A DNA stretch of 64,000 nt from Ananas comosus (taxonomy: Eukaryota; Streptophyta; Magnoliopsida; Poales; Bromeliaceae). This document shows positions 24,506 through 36,946 of the stretch, one piece after another. A program made the translations under genes and the position numbers. The notes under the pieces were generated by a model that saw only the letters and a program-made list of their open reading frames with translations, was not told where the DNA came from and ran no database searches. The number at the start of each line of letters is the position of its first letter. The stretch's first letter is position 1. The stretch is taken from NCBI RefSeq assembly GCF_001540865.1, contig NC_033636.1, positions 3,243,069 to 3,307,068 of the forward strand, in the 5' to 3' direction.

Positions 24506-27178
24506 TGTAATACACTGGACCTGTGCAAATTGCGAGGTTCGAGTGATTGGATGTGTTCCGAGCTTTTCCACACTTGGTGGAGGGTCGTAGAATATTTTCC
24601 AACCTAAAAAGTTCGAAAATCTGAGTTCTGGATGAGTACTGAGAGTTTTTACTCTCGGGGACCGGTCCCTGGCTGGGAGAGACCGGTCCCCCCGGAACAG
24701 TATTGCGGCAGCCTTGAGGCAACCGGTCCCTGGCGGGTGAGACCGGTCCCCGAGCGCGTCCACGCGGGGAGAGACCGGTTCTCGAATGTTGGATTTTTGG
24801 GGGCAGGCCGAGAGACCGGTCCCATGTCAGGGAGACCGGTCCCTCAGTTCGAAAACTACCCAGTCCGGGCTGATGCAATATTGCAAATTTGAGGGGCCTC
24901 TTTGGATTTTGTTATATTAGATGGCCTATATGGCCATTTCACTCTCTCCCTTTTCGCATTTCTCTTTCTCTCACTCTCCCAACACCCTAGATAGAGAAGG
25001 AGAAGAAGGAGAAGAAGAAGAAGGAGAAGAGGAGGAGGATCTAGCTTGAGGACTTGGAGCATCTTCCTCTCCTTCTCTTTCTACTTTGTTGGTGCTTGAA
25101 GGCTTGGACTTGGAGCTTGCAAGAGAGAAGATCTTCACCCTTAGAGCTTGGATTGAAACTTCTAAAGAGGTTTGTTGCTTGTTCCTCCATTCTAGACCTA
25201 GTTTTGGTGGATTTTGGAAGATGAAACCCTAGAATGGGAAATCTAGGATTTATTTGAGGCTTTTTGATTTAGGGCTTTTTGAGCTAATCTAATTGGATTA
25301 GAACCTTGGTTTAGGTTGCTTTGGAAGGGATCTAGCTTCCATTTGAGCTTTGGAAAGGGGTTTCTACACTATAGGTGAGATTTTGGCCCTTTTGCTTGGT
25401 AGGTTAATGTTTGAGCTAGGAGTTGCTCGTTTACTTCTTGTAGCTCACTTTTTGATGCTCCTAGGGTGCTAGGAGACTTGTGGACATCTTCGTTGGAGCT
25501 TACGAAGGGTTCCGAGACGCTTCGGTGGGTTTGACCTAGCCATACAATGAGAAATTCTCATTTGGGATGATTTGAGTATCGTAAATTGAAAAATCATGCA
25601 TATTCATGTTAAATGTATTTATTATGAATTTTAGAATGCTTAAAATGCCTATGTTACATATAATGCATTTTGGGACCTCTATGTAGTAGAGAGTTGCATG
25701 TGCGGCTTATGGTTGCATTTAGCATTCCGTGTGGGATTTGGGACCATGTTTCTTATAGTAGAAATAACATGTGTAAGTGCCCTTGAACTTAAATTCTCAT
25801 TGGACATGGAAACTACTACAATGCCATAAAGAGGCATTAGACAAGATTGACGTTCGAAATTGTGAACTAATGTCATAAAGCGGCATTAAGCTCGGGTTAT
25901 GTGCGAACCTAGTAGATAGGACCATTGAGAGATTTGGGAATTAGAACGTGCTTGAATATAGAGTTGTCTAAGCGTCATAAAGGGGCACTAGACTTAGTGG
26001 ATGTTGGAACTTCACATTGTGACCTAGTGCTACATCACTTTGAGATACTAGTGACTTTTACCAGGTACAGACATGATGATTGGACTTTTGAGACGTTGAC
26101 TACGCTTGCTTGCCATTTGTGCTTATTCACACATGCTTGTGAGGGTCGCTCCCTACAAGCCGACACTCTGGAGTTGGCCTATGCGACTTATGCTCGCTCG
26201 TGCAGTATCGAGAAACCTACGGGGTCGGGAGGGATAGACTCATTCCTAGAGTGGGAATGTTGGAGTTACCACCGACACTTAGGTGGCACAAGCTGGACTA
26301 TACTATGTAGGTCCTAGAACATGTTGGAAATAATGACATTGGACCGGGAAATGATAATGACTACTAGATAGGCTCAGTAGTTGGATTACTTTGACATGCT
26401 TATAGCAGAGTGGAGAGACATGTAGTATACTTGATGGTTTACTTATTGCATCATAGTATACTTGATTGCCATGATAAGAGCATAAACATTATATACTGAT
26501 AGATGGGTCATGATACTTATTTGTTGCCCTGTTGGGACATATTATTCATGCATTGGGCATTCTTCTTTATGAAAGAGTAAATGTACATCACTTTGACACC
26601 GTGAAGTTTATGGTATAGTAAGCTTAGTAAACATACATGCTTTCATACCGCAGTTATTACTATCATTATTGTTGCTTATCATACTTACCCTTTTCTTTTG
26701 GGGCCTAGTGGTGTATTGAGCTGAGGTCAGTAATTGCCCACTGGGAACTCTAAATTATAGTTCTCACGTCCTCTGTTTTATATCTTATTTCAGAGCCTTC
26801 CACGCCGGGAGAGGCTAGGGACCGCGGAAAGGGTATCGCCTCGAGCTAGCTTGCTATCGAGGGACGCGTCGATAGGTGGTCTACCTCTCGTTGTTTTCTT
26901 TTTGGAGAGGTTGAGAATTTCACCCATATATAGGGACCACCCCTTTTTGTACCTTTCTGGAGATGGTTATTGTATAACTTTATGACTCACTTTTATTGTT
27001 TAGTACTTTCTACCACCTTGTTATAGATGATAGATTTACTCTTGCTCTGATATCTCTAGTTGTAGATTACCTCTTTGATTTTATTTTTCACTGTTTTTAT
27101 AGACGCCTTATATGTGCTGATATATGGCGGGTCTGGGCGCGCTACCGGGAGGGTCTCCGTCGGTCCCGGGGCGTGACA
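24506..27178 (+). repeat. 5' LTR of gypsy element 1
   Basis: TGTAATACACTGGACC to GGGGCGTGACA, 2,673 bp. It contains the ACCGGT array (24661-24840), a TATA-like stretch near 24911-24930 and a CT-rich then GAAGAA-rich leader (24939-25035). Eight bases after its end is the primer-binding site. Confidence 0.93.
24661..24840 (+). promoter_or_regulatory. GACCGGTC palindrome array in 5' LTR
   Basis: Seven exact ACCGGT sites start at 24661, 24682, 24722, 24742, 24774, 24815 and 24835, i.e. spacings 21, 40, 20, 32, 41, 20. Most are in the 8-bp palindrome GACCGGTC followed by CCC. The array ends ~70 bp before the TATA-like stretch. A promoter role is inferred. Confidence 0.7.
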
Positions 27179-27186
27179 GATTAGTT

Positions 27187-27198
27187 TGGTATCAGAGC
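27187..27198 (+). other. Primer-binding site, tRNA-iMet type
   Basis: TGGTATCAGAGC, complementary to the 3' end of plant initiator tRNA-Met, 8 nt after the 5' LTR end. Confidence 0.95.
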
Positions 27199-27512
27199 AT
27201 AGGGTTGAGTCTTAGTGGACCTAGCGAACCTTAGGCCGGTTGGACTTTAGGATATGGGCTCATAAGAGACGAGGTCTATTCGACTTGTGAGCGAAAGTAT
27301 TATGATCGGGTTTTATGACAACTCTAAAAAGTTAGAGTTTAATCGGAGTGTATTACTTCTAACTTCGCGGAGGGTTACGTTGGCGGCCGACAACGTAACA
27401 TCGGGAGTTAGTTGTGGATAACACTTCCCTACTTTTGCAAGATTTGGGGTTTGGTTACTTTAAGCGGGGATCCGATAGCGCGGGTTATTAACTTGCGCTT
27501 TTATGCTTTGTA

Positions 27513-28905
27513 GTGACGATTCCGATTACACGCTCCCAATCTGCCGGAGCGGACGATGCGGCACACCTAGAGGAGGTCGAAACCTCCGCGACTTCCGGAT
27601 CTACCGAGGTCCGCGACTTGAGGCCCAGCTTGCGGTCCTCACTGATCTTATAGCGTAGCAGGCGGCGGCCGCTCAGCGACAGGCCGAGGTGGCACAGCGG
27701 CAGGAGGCGCGGATGAAGCACCTGGAGGATCTCTTGCTACAGTAGGCGGCAGCGTCCAGGGAGACTCAGGTCCCCACACCGCCAGCACCCATTGTGGACG
27801 TCGCGCCGAGGGCGCAATCCCCCTCGCCCAGTTCTTCGCGTGCGGCACCGGCGACCGCACCACGGGAGGAAGTGGTTGCAGCACCACCGGTTCAGATACC
27901 TGCGGCGAGGGCAGCTTTCCCTGTGATGGCCGAGGGAGCGGAGCGGGATCAGCTCATGGATCGCCTCAGTGAGTTCAGGAGGTGCAGTCCGAGGATCTTC
28001 GACGGCGAGAAGGTCCACCACTGGATTGTTGAGAAGTGGTTGATGCACATGGAGAAGCTGTTTCGAGATACCTTCGTTGAGGAATGGGATAGAGTTTGGC
28101 TCGCCACACATCATTTGGACGGCGAGGCCTATTGTTGGTGGTTGGATATCCAGGACAACCCAGCACTGATTTGGAAGCGATTTCTTGGGCGAGGTTCAAG
28201 GAGCTCCTACTAGCGCACTACTTCCCTACTAGCGTCAAGAGGAAGATGGAGCAGGACCTGCGCAGCTTGCGCCAGGAGGAGCGGACAGTGGTTGAGTACG
28301 AGAGGGAGTTTTTTCGGCTACTCCACTGTGTACCTTTTGTGGTGCGGGATGATGAGGACAAGGCCCACATTTTTTAGCATGGATTGCGGCCTTCGATCTT
28401 TCGGTTGGTGCAGTCCTCCAACCTCCAAACCTACCGGGAGGTTGTGAACTGTGCACTTATCGTGGAGGCCGGAGCGGCAGACCTTCAAGAGCGTCGCGAG
28501 GGCTTGGAGAAGGGGAAAGGCAAGAGGCCTATGGCCGAGGGTGCGAGCCAGATGCACTCATGGAGGCCGTCGAGGCATCCCAGGAGCAGGAGCCAGTCAC
28601 GAGGACGTGGTTCGTCTACTCAGCGAGGAGGACCTGATCGTCGCCAGGCTCCGCGCTGCGTGATCTGTGGTGGTCCTCACTACCCACGGCAGTGTTCACG
28701 CAGTCGAGGTAGGTGCTACCTGTGCGGCTAGGAGGGCCACTTCCAGTTGGACTGTCCGAGGGGTCCAGTACCAGCGCCATCTTCGGCATCTGCACCAGCT
28801 TCACCGGGTCTCAGCCAGGGGACACCTTCTGTACACCAGCAGGCCGGGCGGCCATCTGTGCAGCGGCAGTTGGAGGGGTCACGACAGGGTCATGACAGAC
28901 CCCGA
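27513..28905 (+). pseudogene. gag: Gypsy element 1 gag, decayed
   Basis: Capsid/nucleocapsid region of the polyprotein. The presumed start codon has become GTG (27513). A Retrotrans_gag-type core (about 27930-28330, with YCWW and FKELLLAHYFP) precedes a CCHC zinc knuckle (28714-28755) in which the residue after CYLCG is a TAG stop. In-frame stops are at 27656, 27743, 28375 and 28729; small indels shift the frame near 27620, 28165 and 28900. All four stops are TAG. It cannot give a full-length product. Confidence 0.85.
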
Positions 28906-28913
28906 GCGGGCGC

Positions 28914-31900
28914 ATGTACGCGGCCCAGACTGAGGAGGCAGCAGCAGCCGAGAATGTGGCCGCAGGTATCATTTTACTTTATGGTATTCGAGTTCGAGCA
29001 TTATTTGATACCGGTGCATCGCATTCATTCATAGACCGGCTGTTTGCCGAGTTGCATGGCATCCCACTGACATCTTTGTTGCATCCGGGAAGAGTTGTAG
29101 TACCTGATCACTCTTTGGATATTCGAGAGTTTTGCCCCAGTTGCCCTGTTCGGGTTGGAGATTGGGTTATGCCCGTGGACTTGCTAGCTTTGCATAAACT
29201 CGGAGAGTTTGATGTTGTTTTGGGCATGGATTGGTTGACCAAGTACTACGCCACTATTGATTGCAAGAATCGAATTGTGACGTTTAGAGAACCGGGGCAG
29301 GCGGAGGTTGTGTACCGAGGATGCCAGAGTTCGCTATTTGCGATGATGATTAGCTCCTCTCGAGCTAGGCAACTGATTAGCAGAGGCTGCGTAGCCTATT
29401 TGGCTACTGTTGTGTTGTGGGGTGAGGCTGACGCCCCTAGGATTGAGGATATCCCCGTGGTACGGGAGTTTGGAGATGTGTTTCCAGCAGAGCTTCAAGG
29501 CATGCCACCTGATAAGGAGATTGAGTTTGTGGTAGATCTTGTCCCCGGGACTACTCCAATATCAAAAGCGCCCTACAGGATGGCACCGGCGGAATTGAAG
29601 GAGCTAAAGGCACAGTTGCAAGATCTTCTGGACAAGGGTTTTGTGCGACCGAGTGTGTCACCTTGGGGAGCACCGATCCTATTTGTCAAGAAGAAGGATG
29701 GATCACTTCGCTTGTGCGTGGACTATCGTGAACTTAATAACGTCACGATCAAGAACAAGTATCCATTACCGAGGATTGATGATTTATTCGATCAGCTCCA
29801 GGGATCTTGTGTGTATTCCAAGATCGACTTGCAGTCGGGATACCACCAGTCGAAGATCAAGCCCGATGATGTGTCGAAAACGGCTTTTAGAACACGGTAT
29901 GAACATTATGAGTTTACAGTTATGCCGTTTGGACTTACTAACGCCCCGGCCGTTTTTATGAATTTAATGAACCGTGTTTTCAAGACTTATCTAGATAGGT
30001 TTGTCGTAGTATTTATCGACGACATTTTGGTCTATTCCCGAAGTGATGCGGATCATGAGGAACACTTGAGCTTCGGGAAAGGAAGTTCTATGCCAAGTTG
30101 AAGAAGTGTGAATTTTGGCTTAAGGAGGTAGCGTTTTTGGGCCATTTGATTTCAGGATCAGGTATAGCCGTGGATCCTAAAAAAATTGAAGCTATCAAGG
30201 ATTGGCCGAGGCCGACGAGTGTGACCAAGATACGGAGCTTCATTGGTTTGGCCGGCTACTACCGACGGTTTGTCGAGAGATTTGCAAAGTTATCTACTCC
30301 CCTTACGAGGCTCACGCATAAAGGCACCAAGTTTGTTTGGAATGATGCGTGTGAAAGGAGCTTCCAAGAATTGAAGCAGAGATTGACGACTGTCCCGATC
30401 CTAACCTTGCCAACTGCTGGAGTAGGGTATGTGATTTATAGTGACGCTTCCTTTAATGGATTGGGCTATGTCTTGATGCAGGACGGGAAAGTGATTGCGT
30501 ATGCATCTCGCCAGCTGAAGGGTTATGAAAGAAACTACCCTACTCATGATTTGGAGTTGGCGGCCGTGGTCTTTGCATTGAAGCTATGGCGCCATTACTT
30601 ATATGGCCAGCGATGCGAAGTATATACGGATCACAAGAGTTTAAAGTATTTATTCACTCAGAAGGAGTTGAACTTGAGACAGCGCAGATGGTTGGAGCTA
30701 CTTAAGGATTGTGACTTGACTATTCTTTACCACCCGGGCAAGGCTAACGTGGTGGCGAATGCGCTAAGTAGGAAATCGACGAAAAACTTAGCGATGCTTG
30801 TGGTTACTCAACCGCCGTTGATCGAGCAGATGAAGCGGTTGGAGTTGGAGGTGGTGGCTCCTGATACACCTTTGAGATTGATGACTTTGGTGGTGCAACC
30901 TACACTTGTGGAAAGGATTAAAGAAAAGCAAGTCTCCGATATGGAGTTGCAAAGGATTCGAGCTAAGCTGATTGATGGTTACACTGGTGATTGTTCTGTG
31001 GACGGTGTTGGATTGATGCGCTTCCGTGGACGGTTCTGTGTACTGGCGGAATCGGCACTTAGAGAAGAAATTCTTCAAGAGGCACACCGAGCACCGTATG
31101 CTATACATCCGGGAGGCACCAAGATGTACAAGAACTTAAAGTTGCTTTATTTGTGGCCCGGGATGAAGAAAGATATTGGTGAGTTTGTTGCTAGATGTCT
31201 AACTTGCCAACAGGTGAAAGCTTAGCACCGAGATCCCGCGAGGAAATTACAGAGCTTACCGATTCCAGTATGAAAATGGGAAAAGATCACCATAGACTTT
31301 GTGATGGGTTTGCCCCGCTCGTAGGCCGGGCGTGATGCTATTTGGGTGATCATGGATAGGCTGACGAAATCGGCACATTTCGTACCTATCCACACTACTT
31401 GGACTGGTGAGAGACTCGCACAGGTTTACTTCGATGAGATTGTGCGATTGCACGGGGTACCTACTTCCATTGTATCAGATCGAGATCCCTGTTTTGTATA
31501 TCACTTTTGGCGGAGCTTACAGGATGCTTTGGGTACGCTCTTGGACTTCAGTACCGCTTTCCACCCCCAGAGTGACGGGCAGTCAGAGCGTACTATACAG
31601 ACTCTTGAGGATATGCTTCGAGCCTGTGTGATTGACTTCCAGGAAAGATGGTCGTAGCATCTACCGATAGTAGAGTTTGCTTATAACAATAGTTATCAAG
31701 CAAGCATCGAGATGGCACCTTTCGAGGCACTCTATGGACGAAAGTGTAGATCGCCACTTCATTGGAGTGAAGTTGGCGAGAGATTGGCTTTAGGCCCTGA
31801 TGTGCTCCAGAAAGCAGAGGACAAGGTTCGCATTGCTCGGGAGCGACTGTTGACAGCTCAAAGTAGGCAAAAGAGTTATGCTGACAAGCGTCGACGGGAC

Positions 31901-32339
31901 TTGGAGTTTCAGATTGGTGATCATGTCTTCTTGAAAGTCTCGCCGACCAGAGGGATTAGAATTTGGAATTCGGGGTAAGTTGAGCCCCCGATATATTGGA
32001 CCGTATGAGATTCTGGAGCGTGTAGGCCCGGTAGCGTATCGACTTGCGTTACCTCCGAACCTAACGGGTGTACACAATGTTTTTCATGTATCGGTCCTTC
32101 GAAAGTACACCCATGATCCGGCTCACGTGTTGGATGCTACGCCATTGGAGCTGAAGGAGGATTTGAGCTTTGAAGAGCAACCTTGGAGGATTTTGGCTCG
32201 CGAGGTAAAGAGATTGAGGAAATGGGAGATCCCCTACGTGAAGGTGCTTTGGAGCAACCACGATGAACGCGAGGCCACGTGGGAGGTAGAGAGCGCACTG
32301 CGGGAGCGCTATCCCTATCTTTTCCAGATAGAGACTTGA
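28914..32339 (+). pseudogene. pol: Gypsy element 1 pol (PR-RT-RH-IN-chromodomain), decayed
   Basis: The protease active site DTGASHSF is at 29007, reverse transcriptase [12 protein letters not shown] near 29814 and FIDDILVYS at 30012-30038, RNase H SDAS near 30440, the integrase HHCC finger with CLTCQQ near 31195-31212, integrase core with SDRDP near 31477, and a chromodomain-like tail (VKVLWSNH) near 32240. Bases 28914-30070 are one open frame. A 16-bp deletion relative to element 2 lies at 30070/30071, stops at 31223, 31271, 31322 and 31655, and a frameshift near 31965. All domains are present but the frame is dead. Confidence 0.92.
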
Positions 32340-32380
32340 GGTATTTTGTCTTTTTGAGTTTCGCGGACGAAACTCTTTTT

Positions 32381-32393
32381 TAGGAGGGGTAAA
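32381..32393 (+). other. Polypurine tract
   Basis: TAGGAGGGGTAAA directly before the 3' LTR; primer for plus-strand synthesis in LTR elements. Confidence 0.85.
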
Positions 32394-35090
32394 TGTAATA
32401 CATTGGACCTGTGCAAATTGCGAGGTTTGAGTGATTGGATGTGTTCCGAGCTTTTCCACACTTGGTGGAGGGTCGTAGAATGTTTTTTAACCTAAAAAGT
32501 TCGAAAATCTGAGTTCTGGATGAGTCCTGAGAGTTTTTACTCTCGGGGACCGGTCCCTGGCTGGGAGAGACCGGTCCTCCCAGAACAGTATTGCGGCAGC
32601 CTTGAGGCAACTGGTCCCTTGCGGGTGAGACAGGACCCCGAGCGCGTCCCGTGCGGGGAAAGATCGGTCCTGTGCGGGGAGAGACCGGTTCCCGAACGTT
32701 GAATTTTTGGGGGCAGGCCGAGAGACCGGTCCCATGTCGGGGAGACCGGTCTCTCAGTCCGAAAACTGCCCAGTCCGGACTGATGCAATATTACAAATTT
32801 GAGGGGCCTCTGTGGATTTTGTTACATTAGATGGCCTATATGGCCATTTCACTCTCTCCCTTTTCTCATTTCTCTTTCTCTCACTATCCCAACACCCTAG
32901 ATAGAGAAGGAGAAGAAAGAGAAGAAGAAGAAGGAGAAGAAGAGGAGGATCTAGCTTGAGGACTTGGAGCATCTTCCTCTCATTCTCTTCCTACCTTGTT
33001 TGTGCTTGAAGGCTTGGACTTGGAGCTTGCAATAGAGGAGATTTTCACCCTTGGAGCTTGGATTGAAACTTCTAAAGAGGTTTGTTGCTTGTTCCTTCCC
33101 TCTAAACCTAGTTTTGGTGGATTTTGGAAGATGAAACCCTAGAATGGAAAATCTAGGGTTTATTTGGGGCTTTTTGATTTAGGGCTTTTTGAGCTAATCT
33201 AATTGGATTAGAACCTTGGTTTAGGTTGCTTTGAAAGGGATCTAGCTTCCATTTGAGCTTTGGAAAGGGGTTTCTACACTATAGGTGAGATTTTGGCCCT
33301 TTTGCTTGGTAGGTTAATGTTTGAGCTAGGAGTTTCTCGTTTACTTTTTGTAGCTCACTTTTTGATGCTTCTAGGGTGCTAGGAGACTTGTGGACATTTT
33401 CGTTGGAGCTTACGAAGGCTTCCGAGACGCTTCGGTGGGTTTGACCTAGCCGCACAATGAGAAATTCTCATTTGGGATGATTTGAGTATCGTAAATTGAA
33501 AAATCATGCATATTCATGTTAAATGCATTCATTATGAATTTTAGAATGCTTAAAATGCCTATGTTACATATAATGCATTTTGGACCTCTATGTAGTAGAG
33601 AGTTGCATGTGGGGCTTATGGTTGCATTTAGCATTCCGTGTAGGATTTGGGACCATGTTTCTTATAGTAGAAATAACATGTGTAAGTGCCCTTGAATTTA
33701 AATTCTCATTGGACATGGAAACTACTACAATGCCATAAAGAGACATTAGACAAGATTGACATGCGAAATTGTGAGCTAATGTCATAAAGCGACATTGAGC
33801 TCGGGTTATGTGTGAACCTAGTAGATAGGGCCATTGAGAGATTTGGGAATTGGAGCGTGCTTGAATATAGAGTTGTCTAAGTGTCATAAAGGGGCACTAC
33901 ACTTAAGTGGATGTTGGAACTTTACATTGTGACCTAGTGCTACATCACTTTGAGATGCTAGTGACTTTTACCATGTAGAGACATGATGATTGGACTTTTG
34001 AGACGTTGACTACGCTTGCTTGCCATTTATGCTCGTTCGCACATGCTTGTGAGGGTCGCTCCCTACAAGCCGGCACTCCGGAGTTGGCCTACGCGACTTA
34101 TGCTCGCTCGTGCGGTATCGAGAAACCTACGGGGTCGGGAGGGATAGAATCATTCCTAGAGTGGGAATGTTGGAGCTACCACCGACACTTAGGTGGCACA
34201 AGTTGGACTACACTATGTAGGTCCTAGAACATATTGGAAACAATGACATTGGACCGAAAAATGATAATGACTACTAGATAGGCTCAGTAGTTGGATTACT
34301 TTGACATGCTTATAGCAGAGTGTAGAGACATGTAGTATACTTGATGGTTTACTTATTGCATCATAATATACTTGATTGCCATGATAAGAGCATAAACATT
34401 ATATACTGATAGATGGGTCATGATACTTATTTGTTGCCCTATTGGGACATATTATTCATGCATTGGGCATTCTTCTTTATGAAAGAGTAAATGTACATCA
34501 CTTTGACACCGTGAAGTTTATGGTATAGTAAACTTAGTAAACATACATGCTTTCATACCGCAGTTATTACTATCATTATTGTTGCTTATCGTACTTACCC
34601 TTTTCTTTTAGGGCCTAGTGGTGCATTGAGCTGAGGTCAGTAATTGCCTACTGGGAACTATAAATTATAGTTCTCACGCCCTCTGTTTTATGTCTTATTT
34701 CAGAGCCTTCCACGCCGGGAGAGGCTAGGGACTGCGGAAAGGGTATCGCCTCGAGCTAGCTTGCTATCGAGGGACGCGTCGATAGGTGGTCTACCTCTCG
34801 TTGTTTCCTTTTTGGAGAGGTTGAGAGTTTCACCCATGTATAGGGACCACCCCTTTTTGTACCTTTTTGGAGATAGTTATTGTATAACTTTATGACTCAC
34901 TTTTATTGTTTAGTATACTTTCTACCACCTTGTTATAGATGATAGATTTACTCTTGCTCTGATATCTCTAGTTGTAGATTACCTCTTTGATTTTATTTTT
35001 CGCTGTTTTTGTAGACGCCTTATATATGCTGACATATGGCGGGTCTGGGCGCGATACTGGGAGGGCCTCCGTCGGTCCCGGGGCGTGACA
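32394..35090 (+). repeat. 3' LTR of gypsy element 1
   Basis: TGTAATACATTGGACC to GGGGCGTGACA, 2,697 bp, 24 bp longer than the 5' LTR. Most of that difference is one extra ~22-bp unit in the ACCGGT array (around 32650-32675). Confidence 0.93.
32549..32750 (+). promoter_or_regulatory. GACCGGTC palindrome array in 3' LTR
   Basis: Exact ACCGGT at 32549, 32570, 32684, 32725 and 32745; mutated sites ACTGGT near 32610, ACAGGA near 32630 and ATCGGT near 32663. Eight site positions in total against seven in the 5' LTR. Confidence 0.65.
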
Positions 35091-35347
35091 ACCAAGCTCC
35101 CATCAAGGTCCAAGATGCAAGCTTCAATGAAGAAGATGGAGAAAAAAAGATCAGACCCAAGAATCTAGGGGTTTGAAGGGAGAAATTCCAAGAGAGAGAG
35201 AGCAACTCACCTTCTCTCTCTACCTTCAACAAAAAAGGGGACAAGTGAGGGGGATGAAGGGTTATACAACAAGTGTAACAATCCCCCTTAGGCCCATCAA
35301 AAATCTAGAAATTGCATATTGCACGAAAATAGATTCTACAACATTGA

Positions 35348-35583
35348 GTACTGGTACACGAATTGAAGTACCGGTACTCGGCAGTTTCGATTCTAGGGGT
35401 CAAGTTCCGCAAAACCCGAACATTGGAAATTCTAGATTTTACTACGTTCCAGTACTCGCCCGATACAGTACCGGTACTCAGTTCAGTACCGGTACCCAGA
35501 GCCGAGTTTCGCAAAATCCGAGTGCTGTTCAATTCGACACCTCTACTGAGTTCCGATACCTTAAGTCCAGTATCGGTACTCAA
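35348..35583 (-). promoter_or_regulatory. TACCGGTA-type palindrome array in minus-strand solo LTR
   Basis: Exact ACCGGT at 35370, 35470 and 35488, with near-matches ACTGGT (35350) and ATCGGT (35572). In the element's orientation the array is ~170-400 bp inside the LTR and a TATA-like GTTATAC lies ~80 bp further on (near 35263). Confidence 0.5.
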
Positions 35584-36599
35584 CACAAATAATACAATTT
35601 TTGCAAAATTTGATCTCCGGAGTTCGTTTTAGTGCTTACTAAGCCTCGAAAACACTCCAAAGCTCTCCTAACTCAGTCAAAACCTTCAGAATAGTAAAAT
35701 AGTACTATTTTCTCACTAGAACTCCGCAATTTGCAGAAATTTAGTGCATTATATTGAATTTGTACTTTTCTTATCCAGATATTGATATTGTATGGTATGA
35801 ATGTTTTAATGTTGTATTTGATTGTGTTTTGAAAATTTTATTTTGAAAATTTTGATTTTACTATAATATATTTTGAAATATGATAAAGAGAAATCATTAT
35901 TTCGAGTTCGGGTTTTCGAGTTCGGGTTCGGGTTTGGGTTCGGGTTCAGGTTTCGGGTTTTTGGTTGGGTTCGGATATAGGTATGGATTTTTAAAACCCG
36001 TCGGGTTCGGGCCCGGGTTAGGGTTTTAATTTGGTTTTCGGGTTGAGGTTCGGGTTTTTGAAAACCCGACCCAAACCCGACGGGTTCGGGCCCGGGTTAG
36101 GGTTTTAATTTGGTTTTCGAGTTCAGGTTCGGGTTTTTGAAAACCCGACCCAAACCCGACCGTTGACATCCCTATGGTAATTTCACACGCTCTCACTTTA
36201 CCCTATATTTTAAAGTGCATGACTTTAGTATTCTATAATTTTATTTTTTTATTTCTGCCGGACATTTGTTAACTTTCCATTAGATCATATAAAAAAAACT
36301 TTAAATACTCCACCTATGGTTCATCGAATATTCACTTTAGTACTCGGCGGTTTATCGAATTTTTATTTTACTACTGTGTAGTTTTAACTTTATAACTAAT
36401 TTAACAAAAAAATTGGCGGATGGAATAACAAAAATAGAAAAATAAAATCACAGAGTACTAAAGTGATACACTTTAAATCACAGGGTACTAAAGTAAAAAA
36501 TCACGAAAGCACGGGGTTGGGATTTGAAGTTTTCTCCTTTCTAATTACAAAAATAGTTTTCTAATTAAAAAGATTATTATAAAAATAGATCTCTAATAT

Positions 36600-36946
36600 G
36601 CTAGGTTGGATTGTAGAAAATTAAATAATGTAAGTAGTGAATTAGTCATTGTATTTAAATACGTTGAATCATTTGCCGCTTTCATAATTCCTTTTAAAAC
36701 CAACAAAGTTATTTTTAAATGCGGTGAATTGTTCATCGTTTTAAAAGCGGTGAACAATTCACGACCTTTATTATTTTACCCTACTCCCGATCTCTTTCAA
36801 TTCTATCGCTCTCTCTATCTCACTCTTTCTCATCCCCCTTTGTCACTCTCTTTATCTCGATCTGTCTCACAACCATCTGTCGTCATCGCACCTGTTGCTG
36901 CCACTGCCGTCGTCATTGCACCCGCTGCTGCTGCTGCCATCACCAT
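36600..36946 (+). mobile_element. Left part of a foldback-like element
   Basis: It carries GCGGTGAATTGTTCA and the inverted GCGGTGAACAATTCAC (36721-36765), then CT-rich sequence and GCTGCTGC. The right part (53275-53790) has matching AGTGGTGAA and TTCACCGCTTT motifs and the same CT-rich and GTCGTCATCGCACC blocks. Gypsy element 2 lies between, at ACCAT/ACCGT. No transposase is seen. Confidence 0.45.

Larger units (their letters stand above)
24506..35090 (+). mobile_element. Complete Ty3-gypsy LTR retrotransposon (Tekay/Del-like), defective
   Basis: 5' LTR 24506-27178, primer site 27187-27198, gag, protease, reverse transcriptase, RNase H, integrase and a chromodomain-like tail up to 32339, polypurine tract 32381-32393, 3' LTR 32394-35090. 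The flanks TCCAA and ACCAA match at 4 of 5 bases. The order PR-RT-RH-IN with a C-terminal chromodomain-like segment and ~2.7-kb LTRs fits the Tekay/Del chromovirus lineage. The polyprotein frame is broken by eight in-frame stops, several small indels and a 16-bp deletion. The two LTRs are near-identical by eye (roughly 95-97%), so the insertion is fairly recent. Confidence 0.93.
21397..35753 (-). mobile_element. Solo LTR, minus orientation, split by two later insertions
   Basis: It starts TGTCATGTCCTGGCTCC and ends GCAATTTGCAGAAATT..GTGCATTATA; the perfect direct repeat TTGAA flanks it (21392-21396 and 35754-35758). The terminal base pair differs from the canonical CA. After removing the solo LTR (22781-23392) and the gypsy element (24506-35090) about 3.15 kb remain, with no gag or pol, hence a solo LTR of the same family as 2481-6826. 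Confidence 0.8.
21038..36174 (+). mobile_element. hAT-like element with (ACCCGA)n arms, split by a solo LTR
   Basis: Terminal inverted repeats are TAGGAATGTCAA at the left and TTGACATCCCTA at the right. The 8-bp flanks AGCTAATT (21030-21037) and TGGTAATT (36175-36182) match at 6 of 8 bases, as for a hAT target-site duplication. Both arms are made of ACCCGAACCC/GGGTTCGGGT repeats in inverted orientation, and in the right arm a 79-bp unit is tandemly repeated (36002 and 36081). There is no transposase. The solo LTR at 21397-35753 interrupts it. Confidence 0.6.
21009..36540 (+). mobile_element. Second copy of the MITE, split by a 15-kb nest
   Basis: The left piece (about 21009-21037) begins AAAACTTCAAATATC. 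The right piece (36175-36540) continues the family order (TTTCACAC-n-TCTCACTTTA, TTTAAAGTG, TAGTTTTAACTTTATAA) and closes with ATTTGAAGTTTTC. Together they give one MITE of ~390 bp in two parts. The interruption is the hAT-like element and everything nested in it, so this is the outermost and oldest layer of the nest. Confidence 0.6.

Noticed and set aside
24856..25062. Minus-strand frame with a poly-leucine stretch that looks like a signal peptide
   Set aside because: It is the antisense of the GAAGAA-rich LTR leader and recurs in the 3' LTR at 32754-32972; not a gene.
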